From Alitta virens (taxonomy: Eukaryota > Annelida > Polychaeta > Phyllodocida > Nereididae), in contig OW028585.1 of the NCBI GenBank assembly GCA_932294295.1, forward strand, positions 30,054,720 to 30,118,719: DNA of 64,000 nt. Direction: 5' to 3'. Of the stretch, positions 26,701 through 35,200 are shown piece by piece (positions within the stretch are counted from its first letter, which is position 1; the number at the start of each line of letters is the position of its first letter). The notes beneath the pieces are model-generated. The model made no database searches. It was not told the DNA's origin and was given only the letters and a program-made list of their open reading frames with translations. A program made the translations under genes and the position numbers.

Positions 26701-28960
26701 TTTGTAGAAAAGTCATGTCTTTTTTTAAAATTCTTATAGTTTGGTAGGTACTCCGGAGATGTTTTTATTTTTGCTCATTCAAGGGACTATCGAAGGTTCA
26801 GAAAAATTCCGGTCGGGTAAAATTAAACAGAAATTTAATATATAGGCCTACAGTGTGCATATTGAAAGAAATATATTGGTTCATAATTTCTTTTTCTTTC
26901 TGCAAAATATTATTGTTGCGCATATATATAGAACTTGAAGTTAAACTGTGCAGAGGTGTTTTATCAGTTTTCATTGGTTAGAATTGTGCTCTGATTTTTT
27001 AAGGTTTATTTTGTACTTGCCCGTAGTGATGGCACTATTCGCTGATTCAAGGGACTATCGAAGGTTCAGAAAAATTCCGGTCGGGTAAAATTAAACAGAA
27101 ATTTAATATATAGGCCTACAGTGTGCATATTGAAAGAAATATATTGGTTCATAATTTCTTTTTCTTTCTGCAAAATATTATTGTTGCGCATATATATAGA
27201 ACTTGAAGTTAAACTGTGCAGAGGTGTTTTATCAGTTTTCATTGGTTAGAATTGTGCTCTGATTTTTTAAGGTTTATTTTGTACTTGCCCGTAGTGATGG
27301 CACTATTCGCTGATTTTAATTGATTATCGTCTGCAAAACAAAGTAACAGCCGATAATCAATGCTAGTGTTGAAAAATCGACAGGTGGCAGCACTAGTCTG
27401 TGTTGCCACCTATGAGAAAAACAAAGTCATTAAAGTTTGAACTTTGAGGAGTTAATGGTCTTCTTTGCATTTGTTCTCAGTCCATGGAAAAATAAAATCG
27501 ATTATCGCATCGAACAGCTTATCGAATACTCAATGTCAGTTTTGAGACCGACTTGCCATCACTATAAAAAAGGATTGAAAAATTGTAATGTAATTATAAC
27601 TTTCACATATATGCGAGTGTGGTTTATACATGTATGATATTTTGTTATTAATATGAGATGCTGCTTCAGCATCATTTTATTATTCATTCTACTTTTATTT
27701 GCATGTATCCTGTAGTCAATCAAAATGTGATGTAAAGTTTACTCCAACATTATAACAAATAAGATAATTGATAAGACTGTACGTGCGGTTCAACTTTAGA
27801 TTCTTCAAAATTTATATGCAATTTGATTATCGTTTAGTTTTACCCTAGTACAAATTTTGTCTATGTATAGTTTTAGTTCTGACTTGATGTATCAGTATTG
27901 ATATAGATCTATGTCATTTTGAAATAAACCATTGAAACAGATGAACAGTCCTTCAATAACATTTATTTGCATACATGTACAAAATTTAATGCAGATTTCT
28001 TTAATCAAATAATTATACCCATCAACTAACTGATCTATCTTTTGTGAATTGCACTTGTAGACTAGGTAATGATTGCAATTATCTATGGACCCCTAAGCCG
28101 AACCGACCATTTTGAAATTATGCCGAATCGACCAATGCAATGCCGAATCAACCTATATCTGAATGCCGAATTGACCCGACTTTTTCAATGCCGAACGCAC
28201 CGAATAAACCAAATTCGTAAAGATCCAATGATCCCAATATAAGTTATTCCAATTAACCCATCATGGGGTAATAGGCCTACCTCCATGGTAACAATACCAT
28301 GCAATACACATTCATGATTAGATGTTAATGTTAAGCAAATCTTATCACTAAATTTGAATTGTTGTAGATCTAGTTATTTTTATTTCAATTTAATTAAAGG
28401 CATTTCAATTTTTATTTTTTTTATTTTTTAGGCCTATCGATGATGAATGTATCTCACCATGAATCATGATGCCAAAATCGTCAATAAAATATGGCTTCTT
28501 AATGCATTCTTCATAAATACATATAGGCCTATACTTACATCCTTTGATAAAGTTCCTTTCCAATTTGAATATCAAGAAGCTCCAGTCTTGGATGTGCGTA
28601 ATGAGACTTAGCCAATTGCATTATTTCTTTAGATTGGATCAATCGCGCAGTCTCAGCATCACCTCCAACTTGGAGAAAGGATGTTTCAGATATGTTGATG
28701 TCAGATATTGAATCAGAATATGACAGAATTTGTTGTACCTCAGTTCGCTTCAGCCAACTTTTATATGAACCAGAGGAACCTTTCCAGAAGTAATTGGTTG
28801 CGAATTCTTCAGTGGGTACCAATCGTCGTACCATCTTGAAGCGTTTTCGAATTAAAATGTCATTGTAAACGGAGCATTTATCACTGGCATGCAACTCGGC
28901 CATAACTTCGCTCACACGCAGGATTTGGTCAGTATCGATGTCACTAGATCGATCAGACAT
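17710..28960 (-). CDS. Unrecognised multi-exon protein (about 488 aa)
   Basis: Six minus-strand exons join in one frame: 28960-28539, 25742-25602, 23923-23806, 23161-22757, 21492-21336 and 17933-17710, each with good splice signals and matching phase. The start is the first in-frame ATG (MSDRSSDID); the frame stays open upstream to about 29066, so the true start could be earlier. Residues about 40-70 (RKRFKMVRRLVP...NYFW) look faintly like a BSD domain, but the conserved FW pair is not intact. The middle has a globular stretch (PVWCELIAGF, KYLEMFSINCRPGDF) followed by an acidic/basic linker with a PAKKKRLS nuclear-localisation-like segment and many D/E/S. The C-terminal third (VIFITFTAQGS, LSILDAGDRKEINKMALQMA) looks folded. 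The last exon has an in-frame 48-nt duplication. I cannot name the family. The final exon may run on: its last residues (FYQILFAIFINL) could be intronic read-through. Confidence 0.6.
17819..17898 (-). repeat. In-frame 48-nt tandem duplication in the last exon of the unrecognised gene
   Basis: The plus-strand word GGTTTGCCAGGCATTCCACA occurs at 17819 and again at 17867, 48 bp apart. In the protein this doubles a 16-residue unit ending DCCGMPGKP. The two copies differ at only a few bases, so the duplication is fairly recent or under constraint. Confidence 0.8.
18700..18815 (+). pseudogene. Non-LTR retrotransposon ORF2 remnant (post-RT segment)
   Basis: Plus-strand frame reads RLQHLQLPSLRFQRTRGD followed by IIKSYKLLNG, the signature of the region just after the reverse-transcriptase core in LINE ORF2 proteins (R-L..L.L.SL..RR.RGD.I..YK...G). 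It is short and has no surrounding open frame, so it is a dead fragment. Confidence 0.65.
19262..19499 (+). pseudogene. Non-LTR retrotransposon reverse-transcriptase remnant
   Basis: Plus-strand pieces read DEIINKLNNKKASGPDNIH, then after a frameshift SPLISQTVNQFFTQGTYPEQ and finally YYRPISNL. The K.AGPD..P, F..G..P..WK and YRPIS blocks are the early reverse-transcriptase motifs of LINE-type elements. Frame breaks show it is inactive. Confidence 0.75.
20044..20310 (-). pseudogene. Non-LTR retrotransposon ORF2 C-terminal remnant (opposite orientation)
   Basis: Minus-strand frame contains KASFSYQGPKLWNNLPNYME followed by a CTVIDDFKRKVKMYSF-type end, the standard C-terminus of LINE ORF2 proteins (SF.YRG..LWN.LP......S...FK..LK). 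The 143-residue open frame extends upstream to 20475 without further clear motifs. It is antiparallel to the two plus-strand fragments, so it is a separate insertion or an inversion. Confidence 0.65.
20821..21146 (+). mobile_element. MITE-like family C, copy 1
   Basis: About 326-bp element beginning AATTGTGGATTTTCACAGAA and ending GCTCAGTGAAAAGACTCTAT. The two ends are imperfect inverted repeats (consensus AATAGTGGATTTTCACGG against AATAGAGTCTTTTCACTG). Interior words GGTGGCTATGACAGAATACT and TTTTTAGTGCATTTTAATGT are shared with copies at 25928-26243 and 32528-32847. Confidence 0.75.
21866..21879. promoter_or_regulatory. RFX X-box match
   Basis: GTTGCCATGGTAAC, a canonical palindromic X-box, in the intron between exons 4 and 5 of the unrecognised minus-strand gene. 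Confidence 0.4.
22344..22583 (+). mobile_element. MITE-like family B, copy 1
   Basis: 240-bp element with perfect 11-bp inverted ends TAGTGATGGCA / TGCCATCACTA and AT-rich sub-terminal blocks based on ATCGATTA/TAATCGAT. Shared interior: AGCCGATAATCAATGCTAGT, TTGAGGAGTTAATG, CAGTCCATGGAAAAAT. The short inverted ends suggest a hAT-like non-autonomous element (inference). Confidence 0.75.
23265..23580. repeat. ATCGATTA-rich inverted-repeat region
   Basis: Contains repeated TATCGATTAAAC, CAATCGATACC, CGATAATCG and, at the right, TCAATCGATATATCG and TACGTACCGAATCGTG. The arrangement is roughly palindromic (GTACCGGTTCACAATAT left, GTACCGAATCGTGTG right), so it is probably another non-autonomous DNA transposon remnant related in composition to family B. 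Confidence 0.4.
23945..24159 (-). mobile_element. MITE-like family A, copy 2
   Basis: 215-bp copy in opposite orientation: GTGCAGTAATAGCGGACCCA on the left and TGGGTCCGCTATACTGCAC on the right. The interior has TGACGTCACAAAC, shared (inverted) with copy 3. It lies in the intron between exons 2 and 3 of the unrecognised minus-strand gene. Confidence 0.75.
24178..24220 (+). mobile_element. MITE-like family C, terminal fragment
   Basis: Only the left end is present: AATAGTGGATTTTCACGGAA, GGTTAGCTATATTGTCACCAGG. It directly follows the end of a family A copy (24159). Confidence 0.6.
24448..24664 (-). mobile_element. MITE-like family B, copy 2
   Basis: 217-bp copy in reverse orientation with intact TAGTGATGGCA and TGCCATCACTA ends and the same interior words inverted (TTTTTCCATGGACTGAGAAC, TTGATTATCGGCTG). 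Confidence 0.75.
25065..25455. repeat. Inverted-repeat element with CGATTATCGA tandem motif
   Basis: Left part has four CGATTAT/CAATTAT units (ATTATCGACGATTATCGACG near 25100-25120); the right part has TAATCGATAATCGG, CGATTAATCGATGAAAAAAA and TTCCTAGCTCTAGTA, which loosely mirrors CACTAGGGCACGGCG on the left. Probably a decayed MITE. Not present elsewhere in the window as a full copy. Confidence 0.4.
25928..26243 (-). mobile_element. MITE-like family C, copy 2
   Basis: 316-bp copy in reverse orientation, from AATAGAGTCTTTTCACTGAG to AAAAATCCACTATT, in the first intron of the unrecognised minus-strand gene. No coding capacity. Confidence 0.75.
26318..26440. repeat. GGTCCATTCGGCAT motif cluster
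   Basis: Words TGGTCCATTTGGCAT, TTGGTCCATTCGCCAT and TTGGTCCATTCGGCAT recur within about 60 bp, with TTCGGCATAAAAGG just before. The inverse cluster (ATGCCGAATCGACC, ATGCCGAATCAACC, ATGCCGAATTGACC) lies at 28090-28210. Confidence 0.6.
26777..27312 (+). repeat. 268-bp tandem duplication
   Basis: Two directly adjacent units, 26777-27044 and 27045-27312, read identically as far as I can follow (ATTCAAGGGACTATCGAAGG through ATGGCACTATTCGCTG). Each unit ends with the first bases of a family B element (TAGTGATGGCA). Such identity in non-coding DNA means a very recent event or an assembly artefact. Confidence 0.85.
27292..27564 (+). mobile_element. MITE-like family B, copy 3
   Basis: 273-bp copy, longer than the others because of a roughly 40-bp insertion near 27380-27420 that is itself partly palindromic (AGGTGGCAGCA ... 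TGTTGCCACCT). Ends TAGTGATGGCA/TGCCATCACTA intact. Its left end also forms the right edge of the 268-bp tandem duplication. Confidence 0.75.
28090..28210. repeat. ATGCCGAATCGACC motif cluster (inverse of 26.3 kb cluster)
   Basis: Five or so spaced repeats: AAGCCGAACCGACC, ATGCCGAATCGACC, ATGCCGAATCAACC, ATGCCGAATTGACC, ATGCCGAACGCACC. It is the mirror image of the cluster near 26.3-26.4 kb. Together they could be the sub-terminal repeats of one element of about 1.9 kb. Confidence 0.6.
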
Positions 28961-29242
28961 ATCACTTAAGTAGCCTGGAACCACAGTATCCCATATTGGG
29001 ACATTCGTGAGCTGAGGAGGGGACCGACTTTCGTTCGCCGCCCTCGCGCTCGCCTCGAAACTGGTGTCAGTGTAAACAGTAAACTGCGGGCCATGCAGAC
29101 TCTGTGAATTATGCGGACACGCTTACTGTGACCATAGAAAACTTCATTGCTAATACAACAAAGTACAGATTATACATGGTCAACACTAATTTTCTTTGCG
29201 AATCCGCTCAACCACGCCCCCAGCGTTTACGTGATTATGGCA

Positions 29243-30399
29243 GGGTCAGTGTATAATGCGGACCATGCGGACCAGCAGTAAACCAACACAGGAGGGGCGC
29301 TCGTTTGTTGGTCTAAGCTGTCCAACCAAAGAAGCCACGATTGTTCAACGGGGGGTGTAATGCGGACCAAAATCCCTGTAACTCATGTTAGGCATCATGC
29401 AGACCACACATATTAATATGAATTTAAGTTAATTATATTTATAAGATGAACTTAATTAAGAATTTGCAATGAAGACTGTGATTTCTCAAGTAATACAACA
29501 AAATTATGTCCATGAAATTAGAAATGAAGCATTAAAGATCATTTTTACTTGGTCTGCATTTCTTAGAATTTCTAATACCTGGTCTGCATTTTCCGTTACT
29601 GACATAAATTTGGTCTGCATTTTCTCATACCTGGTCTGCATTTTTGTAAACCTGGTCTGCGCTATCTAACTAACATAAAACTTGGTCTGCATTTTCTCAA
29701 TCTGCACTTCATCAGACTTGGTCTGCACTTTGTCAGACCTGGTCTGCATTTTATCAGATGGTCTGCACTTTCTGTTACTAATATGAAACATGGTTTGTAC
29801 TTTCAAATCTTAATGGTCTGTAATTCAGACTTTGGTCTTTTTTTTTTTCTCAGACTTGGTCGGCTTTCTTAGACCTGGTCTGCACTTTCCCAGAGTGGGT
29901 CTGCATTTTCTCAGATCTGGTCTGCAATTCTATACCTAATATAATCTGATCTGCATTTTCTATAACTTTCTATGATTAGTTAACTTTCTACTAACATCAA
30001 ACTTGGTCTGCATTCTCCGAAATCTTGTCTCATACCTGGTCTGCATTCTCCAAAATCTTGTCTCATACCTGGTCTGCATTTTCCTAAACTTGGTCTGCAT
30101 TTTTTAAACTTGGTCTGCATATTCTACAACATGGTCTGCATTATGATATTGGATATTAATTTACCCTTGGAGAGAAGCAAATCAGGATTGAGGAAAAAAA
30201 TGACCAATCAGAAGGTGAACATTTTCAATAGCTTCTGGCTAATCATATGGCAGTTTTTTATGTCCTTTCATTTTTTGTAATGTACGTGTTCTTTAATGTA
30301 CGCTATATATATATATTTTTTTTTTGTAATGAAAGCTGGTGATTGCTAAACTTCTTTTTGGTCTGCATGGTCCGCGTGGTCCGCATTATACACTCACCC
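29243..30399. mobile_element. Terminal-inverted-repeat element with internal minisatellite
   Basis: Left end GGGTCAGTGTATAATGCGG, ACCATGCGGACC (29243-29273); right end, read in reverse, GGGGTGAGTGTATAATGCGG, ACCACGCGGACC (30368-30399). The inverted repeat is about 32 bp with only a few mismatches. Between them lies an array of TGGTCTGCATTTTC-like units. No open frame of transposase size, so non-autonomous. Related but looser motifs (GGTGTCAGTGTAAACAGTAA, ATGCGGACACG) begin at 29066. Confidence 0.7.
29545..30145 (+). repeat. TGGTCTGCATTTTC minisatellite, about 20 degenerate units
   Basis: Units of roughly 18-30 bp share the core TGGTCTGCA followed by a T/C-rich tract and TCAGACC or ATACC. The core is almost the reverse complement of AATGCGGACC in the flanking terminal repeats, so the array probably grew from the element's own end sequence. 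Confidence 0.85.
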
Positions 30400-31154
30400 C
30401 AACAAATTCCCATTAGTTCACACAGTTTACAGCATGTCAATCAGTTTTGCACAAAACATGCAAATGCTAATTGCTAAAAGATAAGATCATTTGCACCTGC
30501 TGTTGCTACATTTCTGCAGTAGACTGCCAGTAGTACTATTCCCACTGCTTTAATTTACTAGACCAATCCTACCCTTTAGATTACTTGTTTCTTCTCCAAT
30601 GAATTAAACTTATAGAGTGAACAAAAAACCAGGAAATAATTAAGTAACTTTATTTTTCACACGGTGACAAACACAAAAACTTCAAATATTCAGAGAAGAA
30701 GGCCACAACTAAATTTATATTTTTTACAAATTTTTAGGTTCATATTATTTGGTACTATATATGTATAGGATTAGTTGAAAATAATCAGACTACATATCTG
30801 AAAACAAAAGTAAAACCAAGCCGACAAAAATGAACAACCACCAAATTTATATATATCTATGGATAGTAGATATATCTATACTAAATACTAAACCCTAGAT
30901 TTTTGTTATTTCAATTAATTTATTTTTCCTTGTATTTATGAAATAGATCCGAAATAATAAAACATATTAGATCGATAGATTAGAATTAATTACCTTTTAT
31001 TATAGTAATATAAATATATTCATATATAAGCACAAAAGATTAAGTAAATTGTCCTACGTTTAAGCAGGTATTGAATATTGGTTATCTTGTAATTTTTTCG
31101 AAAGTAAACAACATATATCTCGATCTGCACTGGTCTGTCACGCCGAAGCTCTGT

Positions 31155-31275
31155 TCAGCTTGTGTCCTGACACAATCTTGTCACGGCAGGCCGTCCCGCC
31201 TTTTAGACCGTCCCGCCCGTCCCGCCATGTCCCGCCCATTGGTCCCGCCTTTTAGGCCATCCCGCTGCATCTTAG
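31155..31275 (+). repeat. GTCCCGCC short tandem repeats
   Basis: GGCCGTCCCGCCTTTTAGAC, CGTCCCGCCCGTCCCGCC, ATGTCCCGCCCATTGGTC, CCGCCTTTTAGGCCATCCCG: five or more GTCCCGCC units in a GC-rich patch within AT-rich sequence. A 110-codon open frame covers it (31071-31403), but low complexity explains the openness. Confidence 0.6.
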
Positions 31276-31852
31276 TCTGGGACCTACCGACATGTCGCGA
31301 CAGGGGAATACCAATTCAACAAGTTCTTCTGATTCAACCATATGGTTCTAATTCAACCATGTCAGCGCCAAACATGTATATGTTGACATGTCAATGTGTG
31401 TAGCAGTAGCCAGCATATCTCGGACTTTGTGTCATGGCTGATGGTAACACAGATTTTGATTTTTGTTGTGATTTAACCAATTAACTGAGTCATTGTGACA
31501 ACTACATTATTTTTGATAATTGATTATTTAGGTTATCCTATTTGTGTAAACTAGTGTTATTGATATTATATATAAGTTTAAGTATTTATATATATAATAT
31601 ATTATATAATCATAGACACTTTGATATAATCATATAATAATATCATAATTGCACTACACTGTAAAAAGTAAACATTCATTCTATGGGTAATTAAAACCAA
31701 AATATATGTCATGGTAACACCTTGTAAAGAGAACTATGACTCTGCCTGTAATTTAAAACATAAAAGACCTTCATGATATGATTCATATATTTCAATTTAC
31801 TGACACATATAATTCAAATAAATTCATTAATCTATAACAATTTACTTATTTT

Positions 31853-32171
31853 AGCTCTGTGTATCTATTACATGAAAGAAATACTACATATTTATACTTA
31901 ATAATAGTTAGGAAAGAAGACATTTGCACTATGATTAGTTTACCTGGATTTTAGGTCGCGATGGGTCACGGTTTACACTATTTGCGAAAGTTATCTTATT
32001 TTATTTGACAAGTATTTAGACAAGAATGATCATCGACCGTCATCGCCAACAAAAAATAATTAATTTTACCGCCTCTCAGCCAATCAGACGTCTTGAATCG
32101 TCGAAATAAGCATATGCAAAACGTCGGACAAGCGTTGCAATGCCAAAAACGGAACCAACCAAAGTTCATAG
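31853..32171 (+). promoter_or_regulatory. Putative promoter of the GHKL-RING gene (duplicated segment, copy 1)
   Basis: About 320 bp directly upstream of the start exon, ending roughly 70 bp before the ATG. It contains a CCAAT box (CAGCCAATCAGACG) and TTTACACTATTTGCGAAAG. The same segment, roughly 90 percent identical by eye, occurs at 49453-49779. Position and conservation suggest a promoter; no start site can be read. Confidence 0.45.
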
Positions 32172-32242
32172 TGATATGTGTCCTTATTTGAATATTATTT
32201 GTTCTTGCAGGAATAAACTCTTACTCGGGAGATCTACCTGAG

Positions 32243-35200
32243 ATGACTGAATCAAATGTTACTCAGCAAAATTACATTTCCCTGAATTTAACAAATCATT
32301 ATGCTCGGAACTGGGGAACATGGGAAGGTGTCAGAGAAATCGTCCAGAACTGGCACGATGGGTTATATGAAGCGATGGAACAAATGAACATAAATGGACA
32401 GATTGTATTCAAACAGGTAACAACATAATATAATACCGTGGGATTAAGATAACTGTACAGCTCTGTTAATTGTTACATACATGATAACGAGGTTGTCATC
32501 CACTTTAGCACAAGACGGTTGCCAACTAATAGTGGATTTTCACGGAAGGTTCTCTATATTTCTACCAGGTGGCTATGACAGAATACTGCAATTCTATTGG
32601 CTGAAAAAGTTCCCTCCCTTGCCTGTGATTGGCTAAGGCAACGTGCATCCTAGCAGCAGTATTTTTAGTGCATTTTAATGTATATTTGACATCTTATCAT
32701 TTAGTTGATTTCTGTTATTTCCAAGATAAATTATATTGAATCAGTTAATAATGACCTACTATGTCTGAAAAGCAAAATGAGTAATAAGAGGGAAAGAAAG
32801 AATTATGTCTTGCTGAATTCAGGGCTGCTCAGTGAAAAGACTCTATTGCGGACAGCCTTTTAAAATATACCCAAGGTAATTTACTGAGTATTGTTTTTTC
32901 TGTCTTTGTAGTTGTGCATGGTCATGGTCATAGAAACATTTGATAAAATTAGATTATAAACTTTCATTTTGAAAACTTATATGATGGTGTATATAACCAA
33001 TTTTTAAATTCATTCTTTTGGCAGCATGGAGCCGAATATTTGGCCTACGCATCTGACAAAGAAAATGAACATTCACAACGCCAGTTACTGGGATTCATTC
33101 ATTACGACTGGCTGACGGAAAAGCTATTTCTTATAAACAAACACACATCTTTGCAACGGAAAATTCTGTTGCTAGGATACAGCAAAAAGGCTTATTCGAA
33201 GTCTGTGATTGGTCAATTTGGCGAAGGATTGAAAGTTGGTGCTCTGGCATTGGTTAGAGAAGGTCGAGATGTTACCATGACGACTGGGAAAGACCTTTGG
33301 AAATTTCAACTGCGGAAAGATGAACAGTTGGGTGAACAAGTCCTCACCGTGCAAGTTAGAGAGAGGGATGTCAAATCAACTGAAGGTATTTTCAGCAGGT
33401 ATGGCTCTAAAGATACCTGCCAATGATACTGTAATATGTGGTTAAAAAAAAATTTGTACAATAAAAGAGATCAATACATATTTGCGCTATAATTACTCTG
33501 GATGTCGTTTGGATAAGACGTTTAATTGGTGGTCCCTTGTACTCAGTGTATATGCTGAGGCAAATAATAGATCCCACCCATGGGGTAAATGTGTAACATG
33601 GGTGGACTCTTCATCTCTTGCCTCATCAATCAACCCTCGATAGCGACAAGAACTTGCCTTAGAGGGCTGCACTTCCCATATCTATCTATCTGTCTATATT
33701 TATTTCAGTGAATTTTTCCTGTGGGTAGATGCGCTGAATTAATTATTCCAACCCCTTTGTGAGGATTTTGCCTTAAAGCTCTTTAAATGTTGCGTAAAAC
33801 TAATACTTAAGTTTTGTACTAAGTAAGTTTTTTATTTTGTATAATTTTTTTATAGAGAGTTGCAGCCTGAGGATACGTTTGTCAGAATTACTTTGGAAGA
33901 AGAAAAATGGAAAAATGTGGTAAATAATTCAATTATTCATATATACAGTATGCAAAATGAATTTACTTGTTTATTCTCGTAAAGATTATTATTATTTAAG
34001 TGCACGATGTGAAACTACTTTTTGTGAAAAATAACTCAGTGAAAATAATCGTCAAAGATAAAATAGTTTTACATGGTAAAACTCAGCAAATCCGGGCGAT
34101 TGATTAATCATGTTAAAGAACAGATCAAATGATGAGCTCAAGGCCTATATTTTATAGAAAGTCTGTGTGATTAATGTAATTGTCTTATCAATGAATTCTT
34201 ACAGTGGTTTTTACACTTTTAGAGAAAGAAGTTTCTATTTTTGCACCCACCAAAAGATTATGTCATCTCCGAGATAGGTGAGCGAAATTCAGAATTTTAA
34301 TTTTACACATTCAGCAGCATATTATTTTTACACAATGTAATATGTATGCAACGTATACCTATCTTAACAAACTAATTAATTCTGTGCTTTTGTATTCTTT
34401 AAGTATACAATTCATAATTCTTATTTTACATATTCAGCAGTATACAATTTTGCGCAATGAAATGTGCAATGTATACGTATCTTAACTAATAATCTATCTG
34501 GTTATTTGTATGCTTGTAAGTATCGAGCCAGATTTTATGCTAGGTCAGTCCAACATTGACCCAACATTTGCCTGACATCGATATGATGTGGGGGGGGGGG
34601 GCTAGCTCAGTGGTAGTGCGCTGGGCTTCCAACCACTGTGTCCTGGGTTCAATTCCCGCTCGAGCCTCAGTTGGATGGCTGTTTCATCCATCATCTCATT
34701 GGCATGGTCCCTGCCTGTCCTAATTAGCCAATCAGGTGCTGAAGTACAGAACGTTAAGCCCTAATTCACCACCACCACCACCACATTGATATGACGTACG
34801 TCTGCGACACCTGGCCGATGTCTTGCCGATGTGACAATTTAAGCTGTAAATTAATGTTACAATTCTACTGCAGGCCGGTTATTACTTGACGAAGAACTCA
34901 GAGGTCAATTGTTTGTGAAGGGAACTTGGGTAGCAGACCATTCAAAAGAAGACTTGTTCGCCGGCGTTGATTTTGTCAACTTAAACATTGACCGGGATCG
35001 AAATGCGGTGCCAAAACCAAGTGAAATTGACCACATGGTATATATATTATTATAACTTATATATTAATGCTTTGATGGCCCAGAGGAAATTTAAAGTGTG
35101 GCTCGGGCAAGTGATAATTGGAGGAAAATTACATTTAATATATACACCTTCACTTGCAAGTGATAGTCGATCAGACTTTCGGGCGAGCAAATAAAAGATT

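Noticed and set aside
17710..28960. Assignment of the unrecognised gene to C12orf4/FERRY3, INTS14, INTS15, SYAP1 or BSDC1.
   Set aside because: Recalled sequences of these proteins do not align beyond a few residues.
28985..29090. Upstream extension of the unrecognised minus-strand gene reading QFTVYTDTSFEA, which fits an ABBA-type (FxVYxD) cyclin/checkpoint motif.
   Set aside because: The coding stretch lies in sequence that matches the terminal motif of the adjacent inverted-repeat element (GTCAGTGTAAACAGTAAACT), so the peptide is probably repeat-derived and upstream of the true ATG.
31071..31403. 110-codon open frame.
   Set aside because: Open because of GTCCCGCC repeats; no splice context or family resemblance.
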